Origin: Deltaproteobacteria bacterium
GTDB taxonomy: Bacteria; Desulfobacterota; DSM-4660; Desulfatiglandales; Desulfatiglandaceae
Assembly (NCBI GenBank): GCA_019310785.1
Contig: JAFDDR010000011.1
Span: forward strand, 1-49,554
Reading direction: 5' to 3'
DNA: 49,554 bases
The position numbers and the translations under genes were made by a program. The first letter of the stretch is position 1, and each line of letters starts with the position of its first letter. The notes beneath the pieces are model-generated. The model was not told the DNA's origin. It ran no database searches and saw only the letters and a list, made by a program, of their open reading frames with translations. Below are positions 22,779 through 31,948 of the stretch, piece after piece.

Positions 22779-24083
22779 TTACTCCTTTTTCCTTGCCCCC
22801 ATTCTCTTCCTGATTTCCCGCTCAAAGCCCCTGTCGGTCGGCCGGTAAAAAACCCGGTTTTTTATGTCTGCGGGAAGGTATTCCTGTTCCACCCTGCCGC
22901 CCGGATAATTATGAGGATAAAGGTATCCGCGGCCGTAACCCAATTTTTTCATCAGTGAGGTGGGGGCATTTCTGATATGCAGGGGGACTGGCTGTGCCCC
23001 GGATTTTTCGATCTCCTGTTTGACTGATTTTTCCGCTAAGTAAAGGGTATTACTCTTTGGGGCCGAGGCCAAATAAACCGCGGCCTCTGCTAATGCCAGT
23101 TCCGCCTCCGGGGGTCCTACCTTTTGCCATGAATCAAAGGCCGCAAGGGCCACCTGCAGGGCATCGGGGTCGGCCATGCCCACGTCCTCGGTGGCAAAAC
23201 GGATCATCCTCCGGCAGATAAAAAGAGGGTCCTCTCCTGCCATCAACATTCTGTAAAGCCAATAAACGGATGCCTGGGTGTCACTTCCCCTCATGCTTTT
23301 GTGAAATGCCGAAATCAGGTTGTAGTGTTCTTCCCCGTCCTTGTCGTATGGCAAAGCCTTTTTTTGAAGGGCCTTTTCAATGGTTTTCAGGTCCAGCCGG
23401 ACCGGCGATTCGTCCCGGCCTTCTGAGGCATAGTAAACAGAGGCCTCCAAATTATTCAGTGCTACACGGGCATCCCCCTGTGAGAGATCGACCATGTGTT
23501 CGAGGGCATGGGGCTCTATTTCAATATCGAGTGCCCCTATCCCTCGTTCCCTGTCCTCGAGGGCCCGGAGCAGGATGGCCCTTATTCCCTCTTTACCCAA
23601 AGGCGTAAGGGTCATCATCCTGGCCCTTGAAAGGAGGGGCGAAATTACCTCAAAGGAGGGATTCTGTGTGGTTGCGCCGATCAGGGTGATGAGCCCGCTT
23701 TCCACGTACGGCAAAAAGGCATCCTGCTGGGCCTTGTTAAACCGGTGGATCTCATCCACAAAGAGGATGGTGGACCTGTCCGAAGTTGCCTTTACCATTT
23801 TTGCCTGTTCAATGATCTGTCTCAGCTCCTTGACCCCGGAAGTAACCGCGGAAAATGAATGAAAAGGGATCTTCGCATACTCACCCATCAATTTGGCCAA
23901 GGTGGTCTTGCCCGAGCCGGGAGGGCCCCAAAAAATCACTGAAAAAAGATGCCCGCTGCGAATGGCCTTAGACAGGGGAGAACCGGGGCCAATGAGGTGT
24001 TCCTGGCCCACGATATCTTCTAATCTTTTAGGTCGCATCCTTTCGGCCAAAGGGGCCCCGATGTTTTCCGTCGGCTTGTCCAT
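22779..24083 (-). CDS. rarA: Replication-associated recombination protein A (clamp-loader-like AAA+ ATPase)
   Basis: 434 residues, the normal length. Opens ENIGAPLAERMRPKRLEDIVG, the RarA/MgsA signature, then Walker A GPPGSGKTT (about 53-61), Walker B ILFVDEIHRF (about 109-118), sensor GATTQNPSF and arginine-finger segment LLSRARM. The C-terminal tetramerisation part includes RMIRFATEDVGMADP and ends with PTDRGFEREIRKRM. RarA acts at stalled replication forks with SSB and the DNA polymerase. The ATG overlaps the stop of the upstream kinase-like gene by one base (TAATG), so the two are translationally coupled. Confidence 0.93.
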   Translation of the reverse strand: MDKPTENIGAPLAERMRPKRLEDIVGQEHLIGPGSPLSKAIRSGHLFSVIFWGPPGSGKTTLAKLMGEYAKIPFHSFSAVTSGVKELRQIIEQAKMVKATSDRSTILFVDEIHRFNKAQQDAFLPYVESGLITLIGATTQNPSFEVISPLLSRARMMTLTPLGKEGIRAILLRALEDRERGIGALDIEIEPHALEHMVDLSQGDARVALNNLEASVYYASEGRDESPVRLDLKTIEKALQKKALPYDKDGEEHYNLISAFHKSMRGSDTQASVYWLYRMLMAGEDPLFICRRMIRFATEDVGMADPDALQVALAAFDSWQKVGPPEAELALAEAAVYLASAPKSNTLYLAEKSVKQEIEKSGAQPVPLHIRNAPTSLMKKLGYGRGYLYPHNYPGGRVEQEYLPADIKNRVFYRPTDRGFEREIRKRMGARKKE

Positions 24084-25675
24084 TAAGATTTCGATCTCGT
24101 TGCCAATACCCCGGAAATAAGGGAAAGCGCCTTATCCATATTCAGGGGTCTGCCGATTATTAGGTCCGCACCCAAATTCTTGAGTTTACGGGAACGTCCC
24201 TTCTCTTCAGGAGCATTAACCAGGGCAACGGCTAAACTCTTATCCATGTTTTTTATTTTTGGAATAATTACGGGAGCATTGAGGTATGGTGTATCCAGAT
24301 CGGCAATCACCAGATCAAACCTGTTTTTCCTCAACAATTTCAGGCATTCCATATCAGTGGAAATATTAGCAACTTTGCCGCCCTTACTCACGAGTAATTG
24401 GGACAGAAGATCCTTGACAATGCCTCCATCCGCAATGATCAGGATATTCGAATCCCTGATTCTTTTCTTAGGACCTTTAGCCTTAGAAGGGGGGGGCTCC
24501 GGGGCCAGGGGGAGCTTGATAGTAAAGGTGGCCCCTTGCCCTTCCTGGCTCATGACCTCAATTTCTCCTTTATGGCGATTGATAATGGCGTAAGCCAGAC
24601 TCAACCCCAGTCCCAACCTGGAATCGCCTCTGGTGGTGAAAAAGGGGTCAAATATCTTGTCCTTGATGTCATCCTTAATTCCTACACCATTATCCTGTAC
24701 ATATACGTGAGCAAAACCGGCATTTTCTTCTGTGGTCAAATAGATCTCACCACCCGCAGGCAATGCATCTATGGCATTCAGCATAATGCTCAAAAGGGCG
24801 TCCTGGATCTCATGAGGACAAGCTTCTACGGGCGAAAGGGCTCTCAGGTAGGTCTTGACGTTTATCCCGACTCCCCGGTCCTCCAAGTCTTCTTTCCACT
24901 TGGGCCGGGTCATGGCAACAATATCCTGAACCGTCTTTTTCAGGTCCAAAAGCGTAATGTCCGATCTCTCATTTTCAGTCATGGTCAGGCAGGAGAGTTG
25001 TTCAATGATAAAATTTCCCCTTTCCCTTGCCGCCTCAATCTTTCTCAACGATCTAATTAGATCCTTATCTGTAGCAGATTCAATGCCTTGAGCGTACAGG
25101 TCATGTTCGTCGAGCATGCTTAAGAAACGGTTGAATTCTCGATTCAGACCGGTTGCCATCCGGGTGAGGGCTTCCATCTTCCGGGAATGGAGGAGCCGCA
25201 TTTCTTTCTGCTTCCTTTGATCAAGGCCAGTTATGTTGAACAGAAATGCGGTACGCCCCTGATATCTGATTTTTTTTACCTGAACCTCGCAGCACAGCTC
25301 ATCACCACTTTTTGTGATTAGATAGGTTTCATAATCATCAGGGACCGGTTTTCCTAAAATCCTTCTTCGGTGGAGATTTTTTACGTATTCAACGGAGTCA
25401 GGGTGAATGAAGTCGAGGAAATTTCGACCCAGGATCTCTTCCTCGGCATACCCTAACTGGTCTCTGGCCGTTTCATTCATGAGAACGATCTTTCCGTCCT
25501 GGATGAGCACTACGGATCCGGGGATATCTTTGAGCAAGTTGAGGCTGTCCCTTAATGCCTTTTCAAGAGATTTGTTCTCCTTTTTAAGCGCATTCAACTT
25601 TTCTCTCAGAGTAAGGTTTTGGTCCTTGAGTTTTTCAACCCTGTTTTCAAGGTTTTGCTGCTGCCGGACGCTCAT
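24083..25675 (-). CDS. PAS-histidine-kinase-receiver hybrid lacking the phospho-accepting His
   Basis: 530 residues, soluble. Order: coiled coil (about 5-45), PAS domain (about 46-155, GSVVLIQDGKIVLMNETARD), dimerisation helix region (about 165-250), ATPase domain with N box NAIDALPAGG, G1 DNGVGIKD and G2 DSRLGLGLSLAYAI (about 250-390), then a receiver-like domain (about 408-525). In the H box, where HD/HE-F-N is expected, the sequence is GLNREFNRFLSML, so His is Arg. The receiver keeps Asp in VIADLD but has AD for the paired acids and GRP for K-P. It is probably a sensor or ATP-binding signalling protein rather than an autokinase. Coupled to rarA. Confidence 0.8.
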   Translation of the reverse strand: MSVRQQQNLENRVEKLKDQNLTLREKLNALKKENKSLEKALRDSLNLLKDIPGSVVLIQDGKIVLMNETARDQLGYAEEEILGRNFLDFIHPDSVEYVKNLHRRRILGKPVPDDYETYLITKSGDELCCEVQVKKIRYQGRTAFLFNITGLDQRKQKEMRLLHSRKMEALTRMATGLNREFNRFLSMLDEHDLYAQGIESATDKDLIRSLRKIEAARERGNFIIEQLSCLTMTENERSDITLLDLKKTVQDIVAMTRPKWKEDLEDRGVGINVKTYLRALSPVEACPHEIQDALLSIMLNAIDALPAGGEIYLTTEENAGFAHVYVQDNGVGIKDDIKDKIFDPFFTTRGDSRLGLGLSLAYAIINRHKGEIEVMSQEGQGATFTIKLPLAPEPPPSKAKGPKKRIRDSNILIIADGGIVKDLLSQLLVSKGGKVANISTDMECLKLLRKNRFDLVIADLDTPYLNAPVIIPKIKNMDKSLAVALVNAPEEKGRSRKLKNLGADLIIGRPLNMDKALSLISGVLATRSKS

Positions 25676-25854
25676 TTATTTTCCTTCTCAAAAAAAGCGA
25701 GTTTCTATACAATCAAGTTCAAAAAGGGCCTTGATGATTGATTTTTTATACCGTATCATATTCGCCGATTCCGTGACAACAGGTAATGATTTTTGCTGAA
25801 GCGCTGCAGTCCATTTTGTTGATAAATGTAGCGCGTGGCTTTCGCCGTGCTATG

Positions 25855-25884
25855 GCGTGAGCAGGGCTAAAGCCCTGCTCACGC
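25855..25884. repeat. Perfect 14-bp-arm hairpin
   Basis: GCGTGAGCAGGGCT-AA-AGCCCTGCTCACGC. It lies in the divergent gap between the sensor kinase relative and dnaE, 65 bases before the dnaE start, so it is not a terminator of either gene. Probably a REP-like unit. Confidence 0.85.
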
Positions 25885-25948
25885 AGAGTTCGTGCTTATG
25901 TCATAATATTAGGATATCATTAATAAATCGATATTTTGAGGAGATAAC

Positions 25949-28900
25949 GTGCCTGGAAATTCACCTTTTGTCCACCTTCATGTGCATACCGAATACAGTC
26001 TTTTGGACGGGGCCATTCGGATTGATAAAATGCTTGCCAAGTGCAGGCGACTTGAAATGAATGCCGTGGCTATAACGGATCATGGCAATATGTTCGGGGC
26101 TGTCCAGTTTTACAAGGAGGCTGAAAGGGCCGGCATAAAGCCGATCATCGGGTGTGAAATATATGTGGCGCCCGGGGACCGGCGCGTCCGGTCTCCTTCG
26201 GCGGACGGGGGGCCAAATGCCCACCACCTGATCCTTCTGGTCATGAGCGAGAAAGGATACAAGAACCTGAGCAAGCTGGTAACTTTAGGCCACTTAGAAG
26301 GGTTCTATTATCACCCCCGTGTGGATATGGAACTCCTCAAGGAGCATAATGGGGGGCTCATTGCCCTGTCCGCATGCCTCAAAGGGATTGTCCCCTATAA
26401 TATAAATATCGGAAGGATTGATACGGCTAAGGAAAAGGCAAAAGAGCTGGCCGCTATTTTTGATAATGACCGGTTCTATTTTGAGGTACAGGCCAATAAA
26501 CTGCGCGACCAGATAAAGGTGAACGAGACCATCGAGGAATTTTCCCGTGAACTGTCCATTCCGATGGTAGCCACAAATGACTGCCACTACCTGGACCAGG
26601 AAGATGCAGAGGCACACGATGTGCTGCTCTGTATCCAGACAGGCAAATCCGTTGATGATGAGAAACGACTCAGGTTTTCCTCAAACGAGTTCTATTTCAA
26701 GAATCGCTCTGAAATGGAACAGGCGCTTCCGGGTTTTGATGATGCCATTTCCAATACCGCCCTGGTGGCAGACCTTTGCAACTATGAAATGGAATTCGGT
26801 CATTACAAATACCCCGTGTTTCAGGTTCAGGGAAAGAAGGGCCTGAATGACATGCTGAACGAAGCCGCGGGGACCGGGCTCAGCAAAAGACTCGCGCAGA
26901 TGGAAGAAGAAAGGGGTTCTCTTTCCGAAGAGGTCATCAGCCAATACAAAGAAAGACTCGATTTCGAGCTTGAGACTATAGGGAAAATGGGTTTTGCCGG
27001 ATACTTCCTTATAGTGGCCGATTTTATTGACCATGCCCGCAGCCGTGATATCCCTGTAGGTCCCGGACGCGGATCAGCAGCCGGCTCTTTAGTAGCCTAT
27101 TCCTTAGCCATTACCAATATCGACCCCATTAAATACGGCCTTCTTTTTGAGCGGTTTCTGAATCCCGCACGCATAAGCATGCCCGATATTGATATTGACT
27201 TCTGCGTGGAGGGCAGGGACGAAGTGATCCACTATGTGGCCGAAAAATATGGCCGTGAAAACGTCGGCCAGATAATTACTTTCGGGAGTATGAAGGCGAG
27301 GGGCGTCATAAGGGACGTGGGCCGCAGCCTGGATATACCTATCAGGGAAGTGGACCGTATTGCCAAATTAGTTCCTGAAGGTCCCGGCGTTAAGTTGGAA
27401 CGGGCTATTCAAGAAGACCCGGAACTGGAAAAGCTTGAAAAGGGAGACGGACCTGCAAAAAAACTCTTGAAAATATCCCGTGCCTTAGAGGGTCTGGCCC
27501 GGCATGCATCCACACATGCATGCGGGGTTGTCATAGCAGACAAGCCTCTTGTGGAGTATCTGCCTCTTTTTAAGGGTGCCAGAGACGAGATCATGACCCA
27601 GTATACCATGGACCGGATCGAACAATTAGGTCTCATCAAATTTGATTTTTTAGGGCTTAAGACCCTGACCGTGATTAAACATGCACTGAGATTGATCGAA
27701 GAAACTACCGGTGATAAATGGGATATTGATAAAATACCCTTAAACGATGAGGCTACCTATCGGCTCATAAGCGAAGGAAGGACAACCGGCGTGTTCCAAT
27801 TGGAGAGTTCGGGCATGAAAGAACTCTTAAGAAAGCTCAGACCGGAGGTCTTTGAGGACGTGATTGCCCTTGTTGCCCTTTACCGGCCGGGTCCCTTAGG
27901 CAGCAACATGGTTGACGACTTCGTTAATGGAAAGCATGGTAATGGCAAGATCAATTATTTTCTTCCCCAGCTTGAGCCCATCTTAAAGGAGACATATGGT
28001 GTCATACTGTACCAGGAACAGGTCATGAAGAGCGCCCAGATCTTAGCAAACTATACCATGGCAGAGGCCGACGAACTCAGGAAGGCCGTTGGAAAAAAGA
28101 AGCCTGAGGTTTTGGCAAGACACAGGGCGCGTTTTATTGAAGGGGCCGTGGAAAACGGCGTTGAGCCGAAAATGGCCGAGAGGATTTTTGAGTTGATTGA
28201 TAAATTCGGGGGATACGGATTCAACAAGTCTCATTCCGCGGCCTATGCCATGATCGCTTATCAAACTGCGTATCTGAAGGCCCATTATCCCGTGCAGTTC
28301 ATGGCCGCCCTTTTGACACAGGACATGGGTAACCAGGACAAAACCATCAAAAATATTGCCGAATGCAGGGACATGGGCATTCGGATTCTGCCTCCGGATA
28401 TCAATGAAAGCCGGGCCGACTTTTCTGTTGTGGGTGATAAAATCCGTTTTGGCCTGGCGGCCGTGAAGAATGTGGGAATAAAGGCCGTGGAGTCTATCAT
28501 TGTGGAGCGGGAAGAACACGGGCCTTTTCGAGACCTGGTTGAATTCACAGGGAGAATAGAGGGGGCCAGGGTTAATCGCAGGGTCATCGAAGGCCTGATC
28601 CTTTGCGGGGCCCTTGATTTTACGGGCGTCTACAGGTCAAGGCTTTTTGCGGCCTTAGATGATGCGCTCAAGATATCCGGTGCCAACCATGACCCTAATC
28701 AGTTAAATATGTTCGGGTCTTTGGACTTAAAAGATGGTGGTTTAAATGGTCTTATCGATCTTCCGGATATTGATGAATGGAATGAAAAGGAAAAGCTAAG
28801 AAAAGAAAAGGAGGCCCTTGGCTTCTATATTACAGGACACCCTTTGGCCGGGTATAGTAAGGAGATAGAACGGTTTGCCACCTGCCCCGTACAGGACCTT

Positions 28901-29437
28901 CCTGCACAGAATGACAAGAGCATTGTCAAAATCGCCTGCGTTGTGGAAAACCTGAAGATGAAGCGGACCAGGAGGGGCGACAAGATGGCTATACTTTCCT
29001 TAGAAGACCTTACAGGGTCAACGGAAGCGGTAATATTCCCCGATGTTTTCAACAGAACAGCTCCTATTCTAAAAGGGGATGAACCTCTACTTATCACCGG
29101 CAGTGCCGAAATCGGTGACAGCACTGCTAAGATTATTGCCCAGGAAATAGTCACTCTGGATTCAATCCGGCAGAAAACCATTAAGGCCATTGAATTAAGC
29201 CTCAGGGAGGAAAGTGTATCAAAAGAACTCTTAGAGGACCTGCAGGATATCGTATTCAAATACCCCGGAGAGTGCAGGCTCGTCTTTAAGGTGCAAATGT
29301 CTAACGGAAAAGAAGTTGCTGTTTTCGCTAATCCTCGCTTCAATGTGCTTCCTTCTCACGAACTCATGGCTGAAATCGAAACCCTTGTCGGAAACAAGGT
29401 CCACAAAGTGATGCCTGAAAACGCCCACATATTTTGA
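25949..29437 (+). CDS. dnaE: DNA polymerase III alpha subunit
   Basis: 1162 residues, complete, the length of DnaE1. It starts at GTG 25949 with GAGGAG 7 bases upstream. N-terminal PHP domain FVHLHVHTEYSLLDG (about 7-21) and ITDHGNMFG; polymerase core GPGRGSAAGSLVAYS and MPDIDIDF (about 411-418) with two catalytic Asp, the third in KFDFLGLKTL (about 564); helix-hairpin-helix region near 850; OB-fold VKIACVVENLKMKRTRRGD (about 991 onward) and a C-terminal tau-binding part. It is the replicative polymerase. It is monocistronic here and its promoter region holds the hairpin at 25855. Confidence 0.97.
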   Translation: MPGNSPFVHLHVHTEYSLLDGAIRIDKMLAKCRRLEMNAVAITDHGNMFGAVQFYKEAERAGIKPIIGCEIYVAPGDRRVRSPSADGGPNAHHLILLVMSEKGYKNLSKLVTLGHLEGFYYHPRVDMELLKEHNGGLIALSACLKGIVPYNINIGRIDTAKEKAKELAAIFDNDRFYFEVQANKLRDQIKVNETIEEFSRELSIPMVATNDCHYLDQEDAEAHDVLLCIQTGKSVDDEKRLRFSSNEFYFKNRSEMEQALPGFDDAISNTALVADLCNYEMEFGHYKYPVFQVQGKKGLNDMLNEAAGTGLSKRLAQMEEERGSLSEEVISQYKERLDFELETIGKMGFAGYFLIVADFIDHARSRDIPVGPGRGSAAGSLVAYSLAITNIDPIKYGLLFERFLNPARISMPDIDIDFCVEGRDEVIHYVAEKYGRENVGQIITFGSMKARGVIRDVGRSLDIPIREVDRIAKLVPEGPGVKLERAIQEDPELEKLEKGDGPAKKLLKISRALEGLARHASTHACGVVIADKPLVEYLPLFKGARDEIMTQYTMDRIEQLGLIKFDFLGLKTLTVIKHALRLIEETTGDKWDIDKIPLNDEATYRLISEGRTTGVFQLESSGMKELLRKLRPEVFEDVIALVALYRPGPLGSNMVDDFVNGKHGNGKINYFLPQLEPILKETYGVILYQEQVMKSAQILANYTMAEADELRKAVGKKKPEVLARHRARFIEGAVENGVEPKMAERIFELIDKFGGYGFNKSHSAAYAMIAYQTAYLKAHYPVQFMAALLTQDMGNQDKTIKNIAECRDMGIRILPPDINESRADFSVVGDKIRFGLAAVKNVGIKAVESIIVEREEHGPFRDLVEFTGRIEGARVNRRVIEGLILCGALDFTGVYRSRLFAALDDALKISGANHDPNQLNMFGSLDLKDGGLNGLIDLPDIDEWNEKEKLRKEKEALGFYITGHPLAGYSKEIERFATCPVQDLPAQNDKSIVKIACVVENLKMKRTRRGDKMAILSLEDLTGSTEAVIFPDVFNRTAPILKGDEPLLITGSAEIGDSTAKIIAQEIVTLDSIRQKTIKAIELSLREESVSKELLEDLQDIVFKYPGECRLVFKVQMSNGKEVAVFANPRFNVLPSHELMAEIETLVGNKVHKVMPENAHIF

Positions 29438-29651
29438 TTGTCTAAGGCGTGTTGTTTATGCAATGTTAAATTTTCAGAAGTTCGTCTGTTTACACAAGGC
29501 ATAAATGTAAACCTTTCTTCAATTCTTGAGATTCAGATAGGTCTCAACAGTTTTTCTACATTGACGAGATGTTTGAGTAAACCAAGGAAACCGGATCAAA
29601 CGGCTTCAAGAATTCTGAATGCCTGAGCTCTTTCCGTTGGAGTTGGATTTT
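29438..29651. other. Short gap after dnaE
   Basis: A 62-codon frame here has no family features and overlaps the next gene's leader, so I do not call it. A C/T-rich tract is present but no hairpin terminator. Confidence 0.35.
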
Positions 29652-30272
29652 ATGGCTGTTTATAATCTGAAAAAGAGGGAAATATCCTGCAAGATAGTAT
29701 TTTACGGGCCTGCGAGATGTGGGAAAACGACCAATTTCAGGCATATTGCCGATGCGTATAAAGAACTGTTAAGAGGTGAAATAGTTTCCATTAATACTGA
29801 AAGCGATCAAACACTTTTTTTTGACTTTGTTCCAATGGACCTCGGTAAAATTGAGGGTTTTAATGTGCGGGTTCAATTATATACCGTTCCGGGCCATGTA
29901 CTCTACAAATCGACGAGGAAACTGGTCCTGAGAGGGGTTGACGGGATTGTATTTGTTGCGGATTCACTTGAGGTCAGGCGTGAAGAAAATATTAGTTCAT
30001 TAAAAGACCTGGAGAAGAACCTCAGATATTTTGATAAAAACATTTTGGAGATTCCTCTGGTCCTTCAATACAACAAAAGGGATCTGGACGAGCGGGTTAC
30101 CCCACTGATGTCTATCGAGAAGATGGAAAAGGAACTAAACGGACAGCTCAAGGCCCCCTCATTCCCGGGCAGCGCTGTTGACGGACATGGGGTAGGCCAG
30201 GCATTGAAAGCATGTTTGAAATTGATGTGGCCACACCTCAAAGCAGAATTGAAAGGTTTGTTTAATGAGTAG
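29652..30272 (+). CDS. MglA-like small Ras-type GTPase
   Basis: 206 residues from ATG 29652 (MAVYNLKKREISCKIV); the upstream extension to 29619 is not family-like. G1 is FYGPARCGKTTNF (about 18-30), the switch region reads FDFVPMDLGKIEGFNVRVQL, G3-like YTVPGHVLYKSTRKLVLRG, then VDGIVFVADS and G4 LQYNKRDL. This TVPGH pattern is that of MglA, which sets cell polarity and motility with an MglB GAP and docks to pilus or gliding machinery. G4 has N-K-R-D, as in MglA. No mglB is adjacent; a PilZ gene follows after a strong hairpin. A PilB-type ATPase is encoded 6 kb further on. Confidence 0.87.
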   Translation: MAVYNLKKREISCKIVFYGPARCGKTTNFRHIADAYKELLRGEIVSINTESDQTLFFDFVPMDLGKIEGFNVRVQLYTVPGHVLYKSTRKLVLRGVDGIVFVADSLEVRREENISSLKDLEKNLRYFDKNILEIPLVLQYNKRDLDERVTPLMSIEKMEKELNGQLKAPSFPGSAVDGHGVGQALKACLKLMWPHLKAELKGLFNE

Positions 30273-30283
30273 TATAGGAGGCT

Positions 30284-30360
30284 GTCCCTTCGTCCCACCG
30301 TACCCCCGTTCCATCCTTTCTTGTATGCAAGGGAATGGGGGTACGGGGGGACGGAGGGAC
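30284..30360. repeat. Large GC-rich palindrome between the GTPase and PilZ genes
   Basis: The left part GTCCCTTCGTCCCACCGTAC and the right part GTACGGGGGGACGGAGGGAC are inverse with two or three mismatches, and pairing continues inward with CCCC(A/G)TTCC. It would form a hairpin of about 30 bp in RNA and may attenuate read-through to the PilZ gene, or be a dispersed repeat. Confidence 0.8.
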
Positions 30361-30397
30361 GGTGATGCGAAAGTTCGGGAAGCGAGGAGGACATGTG

Positions 30398-30745
30398 ATG
30401 GGAACAGAAAGAAGAAAACATCCGAGATTCGAATCCCTCAACCTTTTGTCCTATGTCTGTCTTGATGAGAATAACCGCGCACTGGATCAGGGAATGGGAA
30501 GGACTTTGAACGTCAGTAAAGGCGGAATCCTGTTAGAGACATACAATCCTATTGATCCGGAACATACTATGGTCCTGACCATCGGCCTCAAAGATAATAT
30601 GGTGGATATCAAAGGAAAGATTATTTATTTCAGAACAGATGAAGACGGAAAGTTTGAATCAGGGGTCCAGTTCATAGAAATGGATAAAGAAACACGCCTG
30701 ACCTTAGAAGCGTATATTACGGAATTTGAGAAACAGAATGACTGA
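30398..30745 (+). CDS. PilZ-domain protein (candidate c-di-GMP receptor)
   Basis: 115 residues from ATG 30398, with GAGGAGG 7 bases upstream. It has the c-di-GMP motifs of PilZ: RRKHPRF at residues 5-11 (R-x3-R) and NVSKGGILL (N/D-x-S-x-x-G, about 41-49), followed by the beta barrel (MVDIKGKIIYFRTDEDG). Alone it would act by binding c-di-GMP and then a partner, often in motility or pilus control. The MglA-like gene upstream supports this setting. The 3' end overlaps the convergent MobA-like gene by 29 bases. Confidence 0.88.
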   Translation: MGTERRKHPRFESLNLLSYVCLDENNRALDQGMGRTLNVSKGGILLETYNPIDPEHTMVLTIGLKDNMVDIKGKIIYFRTDEDGKFESGVQFIEMDKETRLTLEAYITEFEKQND

Positions 30746-31337
30746 TATAATCCTTCAAGGTATCAATATCCCTGTCATCATAAAACCCTTCAGGTTCCAC
30801 AAGGCATACCTGCTCGCCGTATCGCAGAAACAGTTCCCTGGCCCCCACATCACCTTTTAACTGATGCAATTCACGATACAACTTGCGACCGAAGATGACA
30901 GGGTGGGAGCGTTTTCCCTTGATACTGACGGCCCCTAAGGGCAGGCAGGACTTCAGAAATCGTTGAAGGAGAAGGTTGATCAGCCGGGCGTCTATATGTG
31001 GCATATCGGCCAAGAGGATCATCACGTTATCATGGTCTTCCTCTGCCTTCGACAGCCCGGCCCTGATGGAAGTGCTTATGCCCTTCTTATAAAGACTGTT
31101 TTCGATAACCTTTAGTTTAGGGTGATTTGGGGTTTTTCCGAGGGCAGCCCTGATCTCTTCTGCATGATGGCCCAAGACCAGAAAGACTTTATCCAGGTCA
31201 GATTTCAATGCCTCATCAATGATCAGGCCTAAAAGCGTTTGTCCATGGACGGGCAGCAATTGCTTTGGTTTGCCCATTCGGGTGGAGGCCCCTGCGGCAA
31301 GGATGATGCCGGCAACCCTTTGCCCACGTGATTTCAT
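30717..31337 (-). CDS. MobA/MocA-like nucleotidyltransferase
   Basis: 206 residues. It opens with VAGIILAAGASTRMGKPKQL (about 8-27), the NTP-binding signature of molybdopterin nucleotidyltransferases (LAAG-x-S-x-RMG-x-x-K). LLADMPHIDARLI (about 109-121) holds the Mg-binding Asp and GKRSHPVIFGRKLY the substrate loop. MocA-type enzymes add CMP, and MobA GMP, to molybdopterin. The GxSxRMGxxKxLL and DMP pattern is the MocA/CTP type, used for xanthine dehydrogenase family or CO dehydrogenase enzymes. No such enzyme is in the window. It lies 27 bases after iorB on the same strand and may share its transcript. Confidence 0.85.
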   Translation of the reverse strand: MKSRGQRVAGIILAAGASTRMGKPKQLLPVHGQTLLGLIIDEALKSDLDKVFLVLGHHAEEIRAALGKTPNHPKLKVIENSLYKKGISTSIRAGLSKAEEDHDNVMILLADMPHIDARLINLLLQRFLKSCLPLGAVSIKGKRSHPVIFGRKLYRELHQLKGDVGARELFLRYGEQVCLVEPEGFYDDRDIDTLKDYISHSVSQIP

Positions 31338-31364
31338 GCATGCTCTATTCGTAATAGTTCGCCG

Positions 31365-31931
31365 TTACCGATTTTCTTTCGATCCTTTTTCGAAACCTGC
31401 ATCAAAGACCTTGAGATTTATCTCCTTGAACCGGTCGGGGCTGACCTGATCTATGGTCGCGCGAAACTCATCATGGCCGACGGGACCTTCTTTGAATGCG
31501 GAAAAAAAACCGAGCAGGGCCAGGTTTATAGACATGGGGGCACCCAGGTCCATTGCCATATCCGCGGCAGGAACGGAACGGCTGATGACGCCTATCTTCT
31601 CCAGATAAGGCCTCACCTCCTGCCTGGGAAAGGAATTTTCCGATGCGCTTGCATACATCCTGCCTTTTTTAGCAAGAAATGGGATATTGCGATATGCCTC
31701 GTTTTCTTCTAAGGCTAATAGAAAATGGGCCGAATCGGTCCTTACCAGGCTGCTTTTTACATCCCCTAATCTCAGGTGTGAAACAACGGATCCGCCCCTC
31801 TGGGCCATTCCGTGGGTCTCGGCCCCCATGACCTTGAGGCCCTTGTTTAGTGCTGCCCGGGCCAGGATCTTGGTCATAAATAAAACACCCTGGCCTCCCA
31901 AACCGCTTAAAACAAAATTTATCGTCTCCAT
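31365..31931 (-). CDS. iorB: Indolepyruvate:ferredoxin oxidoreductase, beta subunit
   Basis: 188 residues. It is the gamma-type domain of 2-oxoacid oxidoreductases: VLSGLGGQGVLFMTKILA (about 7-24) is its GGQG signature, then GAETHGMAQRGGSVVSHLRLG (split: GAETHGMAQRGG, SVVSHLRLG) typical of IorB. With IorA it oxidises indolepyruvate and other aryl pyruvates to aryl-acetyl-CoA and reduces ferredoxin. It starts 17 bases after the iorA stop. Normal size and motifs, no sign of damage. Confidence 0.93.
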   Translation of the reverse strand: METINFVLSGLGGQGVLFMTKILARAALNKGLKVMGAETHGMAQRGGSVVSHLRLGDVKSSLVRTDSAHFLLALEENEAYRNIPFLAKKGRMYASASENSFPRQEVRPYLEKIGVISRSVPAADMAMDLGAPMSINLALLGFFSAFKEGPVGHDEFRATIDQVSPDRFKEINLKVFDAGFEKGSKENR

Positions 31932-31948
31932 ATCTCCGGCCTTTACAA

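Noticed and set aside
25855-25884. Intrinsic terminator
   Set aside because: It lies between divergent genes and has no T-run; better described as a REP-like hairpin.
29438-29626. 62-codon frame after dnaE
   Set aside because: No conserved features, no ribosome binding site, and it overlaps the leader of the MglA-like gene.
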